Positions 23,195 to 24,507 of a DNA stretch of 24,507 nt are shown here, one piece after another (positions within the stretch are counted from its first letter, which is position 1; each line of letters begins with the position of its first letter). Source of the stretch: CAZVFE01 sp964626405 (GTDB lineage: Bacteria > Bacteroidota > Bacteroidia > Cytophagales > Spirosomataceae); assembly GCA_964626405.1 (NCBI GenBank), contig CAZVFE010000023.1:1-24507 (forward strand). The letters run 5' to 3'. Made by a program: the position numbers and the translations under genes. The notes under the pieces were generated by a model, which saw only the letters and a program-made list of their open reading frames with translations, was not told the DNA's origin and made no database searches.

Positions 23195-23761
23195 ATGATT
23201 AATTTAGTATTATTTGGCCCTCCGGGAGCAGGAAAAGGAACTCAATCTGAAAAATTAATTGAAGATTATAAATTAGTTCACCTTTCTACAGGAAATTTAT
23301 TAAGAGAAGAAATTGCTAATGGAACAAGTTTAGGGCTGGAGGCTAAAAAATTAATGGATCAAGGTTTATTGGTTCCGGATGCAGTAGTTGTAGGAATGAT
23401 TGAAAATAAATTAAAGGAAAATCCAGATGGCCCGGGTTTTATTTTTGATGGTTTCCCAAGAACAGTTGCTCAGGCAGAATCTTTGGATCAACTTATGGAG
23501 TCTCATGGATTATCCATTACCAATATGATTGCCCTAGAGGTAGATACAGATGAGTTAACTAAAAGATTATTGGAAAGAGGAAAAACCTCTGGAAGACCAG
23601 ATGATCAAAACGAAGGTTTAATTCGAAATAGAATTATCGAATATAATGATAAAACTGCCCCTGTAGCAAATTATTATGAAGCACAAGGAAAGTTCAAATC
23701 AATCAATGGTATTGGTAGTATTGAAGAAATTTATTCTACTATCACCTCAATATTAAAATAA
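23195..23761 (+). CDS. adk: Adenylate kinase (short LID form)
   Basis: A 188-residue enzyme catalysing AMP + ATP to 2 ADP. The P-loop is GPPGAGKGTQ (8-17), the AMP-binding FDGFPRTVAQAESL block is at 84-97, and RGKTSGRPDD (128-137) is a very short LID. Most bacterial adenylate kinases have a LID about 25 residues longer, some with four zinc cysteines; this short version resembles eukaryotic cytosolic AK1 and is usual in Bacteroidota. obgE follows 4 nt downstream, an arrangement seen in related genomes. Confidence 0.96.
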   Translation: MINLVLFGPPGAGKGTQSEKLIEDYKLVHLSTGNLLREEIANGTSLGLEAKKLMDQGLLVPDAVVVGMIENKLKENPDGPGFIFDGFPRTVAQAESLDQLMESHGLSITNMIALEVDTDELTKRLLERGKTSGRPDDQNEGLIRNRIIEYNDKTAPVANYYEAQGKFKSINGIGSIEEIYSTITSILK

Positions 23762-23765
23762 TCTA

Positions 23766-24507
23766 ATGCAATCTAACTTTATAGATTATGTCAAAGTCCA
23801 TATCCGCTCAGGAAATGGAGGTTCTGGCTCAACCCATTTTAGAAGGGAAAAACACGTTCCAAAAGGAGGGCCCGATGGTGGAGATGGTGGCCGGGGTGGA
23901 CATATCATCATAAAGGGAAATGCACAGCTTTGGACGCTCTTGCATTTAAAATATCAGAAGCATATCCATGCAAAAAATGGAACATCTGGCTCGGGTGCAA
24001 GAAAACAAGGACCAGATGGAGAAGATATTATTGTTGAATTACCCTTGGGCTCTGTAATTAAAGATGCAGAAACAGGAGAATTTTTAGGAGAAGTGACGGA
24101 AGATGGGGAAACGTTAATATTATTCCCTGGAGGAAGAGGGGGTTTAGGAAATTTTAATTTTAGAACTTCCACCAATCAGGCTCCACTCCATTCTCAACCA
24201 GGAGAACCTGGAATAGAAAAATGGGTTCAAATTGAATTAAAAGTATTAGCAGATGTTGGTTTGGTTGGTTTCCCAAATGCTGGAAAATCTACTTTATTAT
24301 CTGTAGTTTCAGCTGCCAAACCAGAAATTGGCGATTATCCCTTTACTACCCTAGTCCCCAATTTAGGTGTTGTGGCTTATAGAGACCATAAATCCTTTGT
24401 GATGGCAGATATTCCTGGAATAATTGAGGGTGCTGCAGAGGGAAAAGGATTAGGAATCCGCTTTTTAAGACATATTGAAAGAAATTCAATCTTATGTTTT
24501 TTAATTG
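23766..24507 (+). CDS. obgE: GTPase ObgE, C-terminus cut by window edge
   Basis: The frame runs from ATG at 23766 to the window end, 247 residues without a stop. It opens with the glycine-rich Obg fold (residues 1-158: IRSGNGGSGSTHFRREKHVPKGGPDGGDGGRGG and many more Gly turns), followed by the G domain: G1 GFPNAGKST (168-176), the switch region YPFTTLVPNLG (191-201) and G3 DIPGIIEGA (215-223). Obg binds the 50S subunit, takes part in late ribosome assembly and responds to ppGpp. It lies 4 nt after adk. The last part of the G domain and any C-terminal domain are outside the window. Confidence 0.97.
   Translation, partial: MQSNFIDYVKVHIRSGNGGSGSTHFRREKHVPKGGPDGGDGGRGGHIIIKGNAQLWTLLHLKYQKHIHAKNGTSGSGARKQGPDGEDIIVELPLGSVIKDAETGEFLGEVTEDGETLILFPGGRGGLGNFNFRTSTNQAPLHSQPGEPGIEKWVQIELKVLADVGLVGFPNAGKSTLLSVVSAAKPEIGDYPFTTLVPNLGVVAYRDHKSFVMADIPGIIEGAAEGKGLGIRFLRHIERNSILCFLI

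Noticed and set aside
23954..24175. 73-residue proline-rich frame on the minus strand
   Set aside because: It is the antisense of the glycine-rich part of obgE, where Gly codons read backwards as Pro; not a gene.

Overview
The window looks like an ordinary stretch of chromosome from a low-GC Bacteroidota bacterium, most likely of the Cytophagales type. The evidence is a PorT-family type IX secretion gene next to ubiE, a TonB-dependent receptor with an N-terminal carboxypeptidase-like domain paired with a DUF4249 lipoprotein, a NagB fused to a PIG-L deacetylase-like domain, PspC and GIN-domain (DUF2807) proteins behind a PadR regulator, starts without Shine-Dalgarno sites, and several promoters of the Bacteroidota form TTG-N20-TAnnTTTG. 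I see no phage, transposon, CRISPR array, tRNA or rRNA.

Layout. (1) 1-2862, minus strand: an envelope module in the order padR > pspC-like > GIN-domain protein, the last cut by the window edge. Its promoter at about 2882-2912 overlaps a strong palindrome that is a good candidate PadR operator. (2) 2989-6608, plus strand: an orphan histidine kinase, an AEC-family permease, menaquinone methyltransferase ubiE and porT, closely spaced. (3) 6609-9892, minus strand: TonB-dependent receptor and DUF4249 lipoprotein, overlapping by one base. (4) 10097-12227, plus strand: a small HTH regulator 4 nt ahead of the NagB/PIG-L fusion. (5) 12224-18279, minus strand: nrdA, a YhhN-family membrane protein and a 974-residue FAD/Fe-S oxidoreductase, with gaps of 9 and 11 nt. 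(6) 18280-18737: the only long gene-free stretch (458 nt), a divergent nrdA/L31 control region with several sites. (7) 18738-24507, plus strand: L31 type B, a GlmU-like protein, holB, hemC, an RmlD-like reductase, adk and obgE (cut by the edge).

The genes serve several core jobs: ribosome (L31, ObgE), nucleotide supply and replication (NrdA, Adk, HolB), haem (HemC), quinones (UbiE), amino-sugar metabolism (NagB fusion, GlmU-like) and the outer membrane (PorT, TonB receptor, GIN protein). I find no convincing new multi-gene system. The best leads are regulatory: the PadR palindrome on its own promoter, an 80-nt hairpin ending at the start codon of the GlmU-like gene and followed by seven T's, the structured nrdA/L31 intergenic region, and the conserved but poorly understood receptor/DUF4249 pair.
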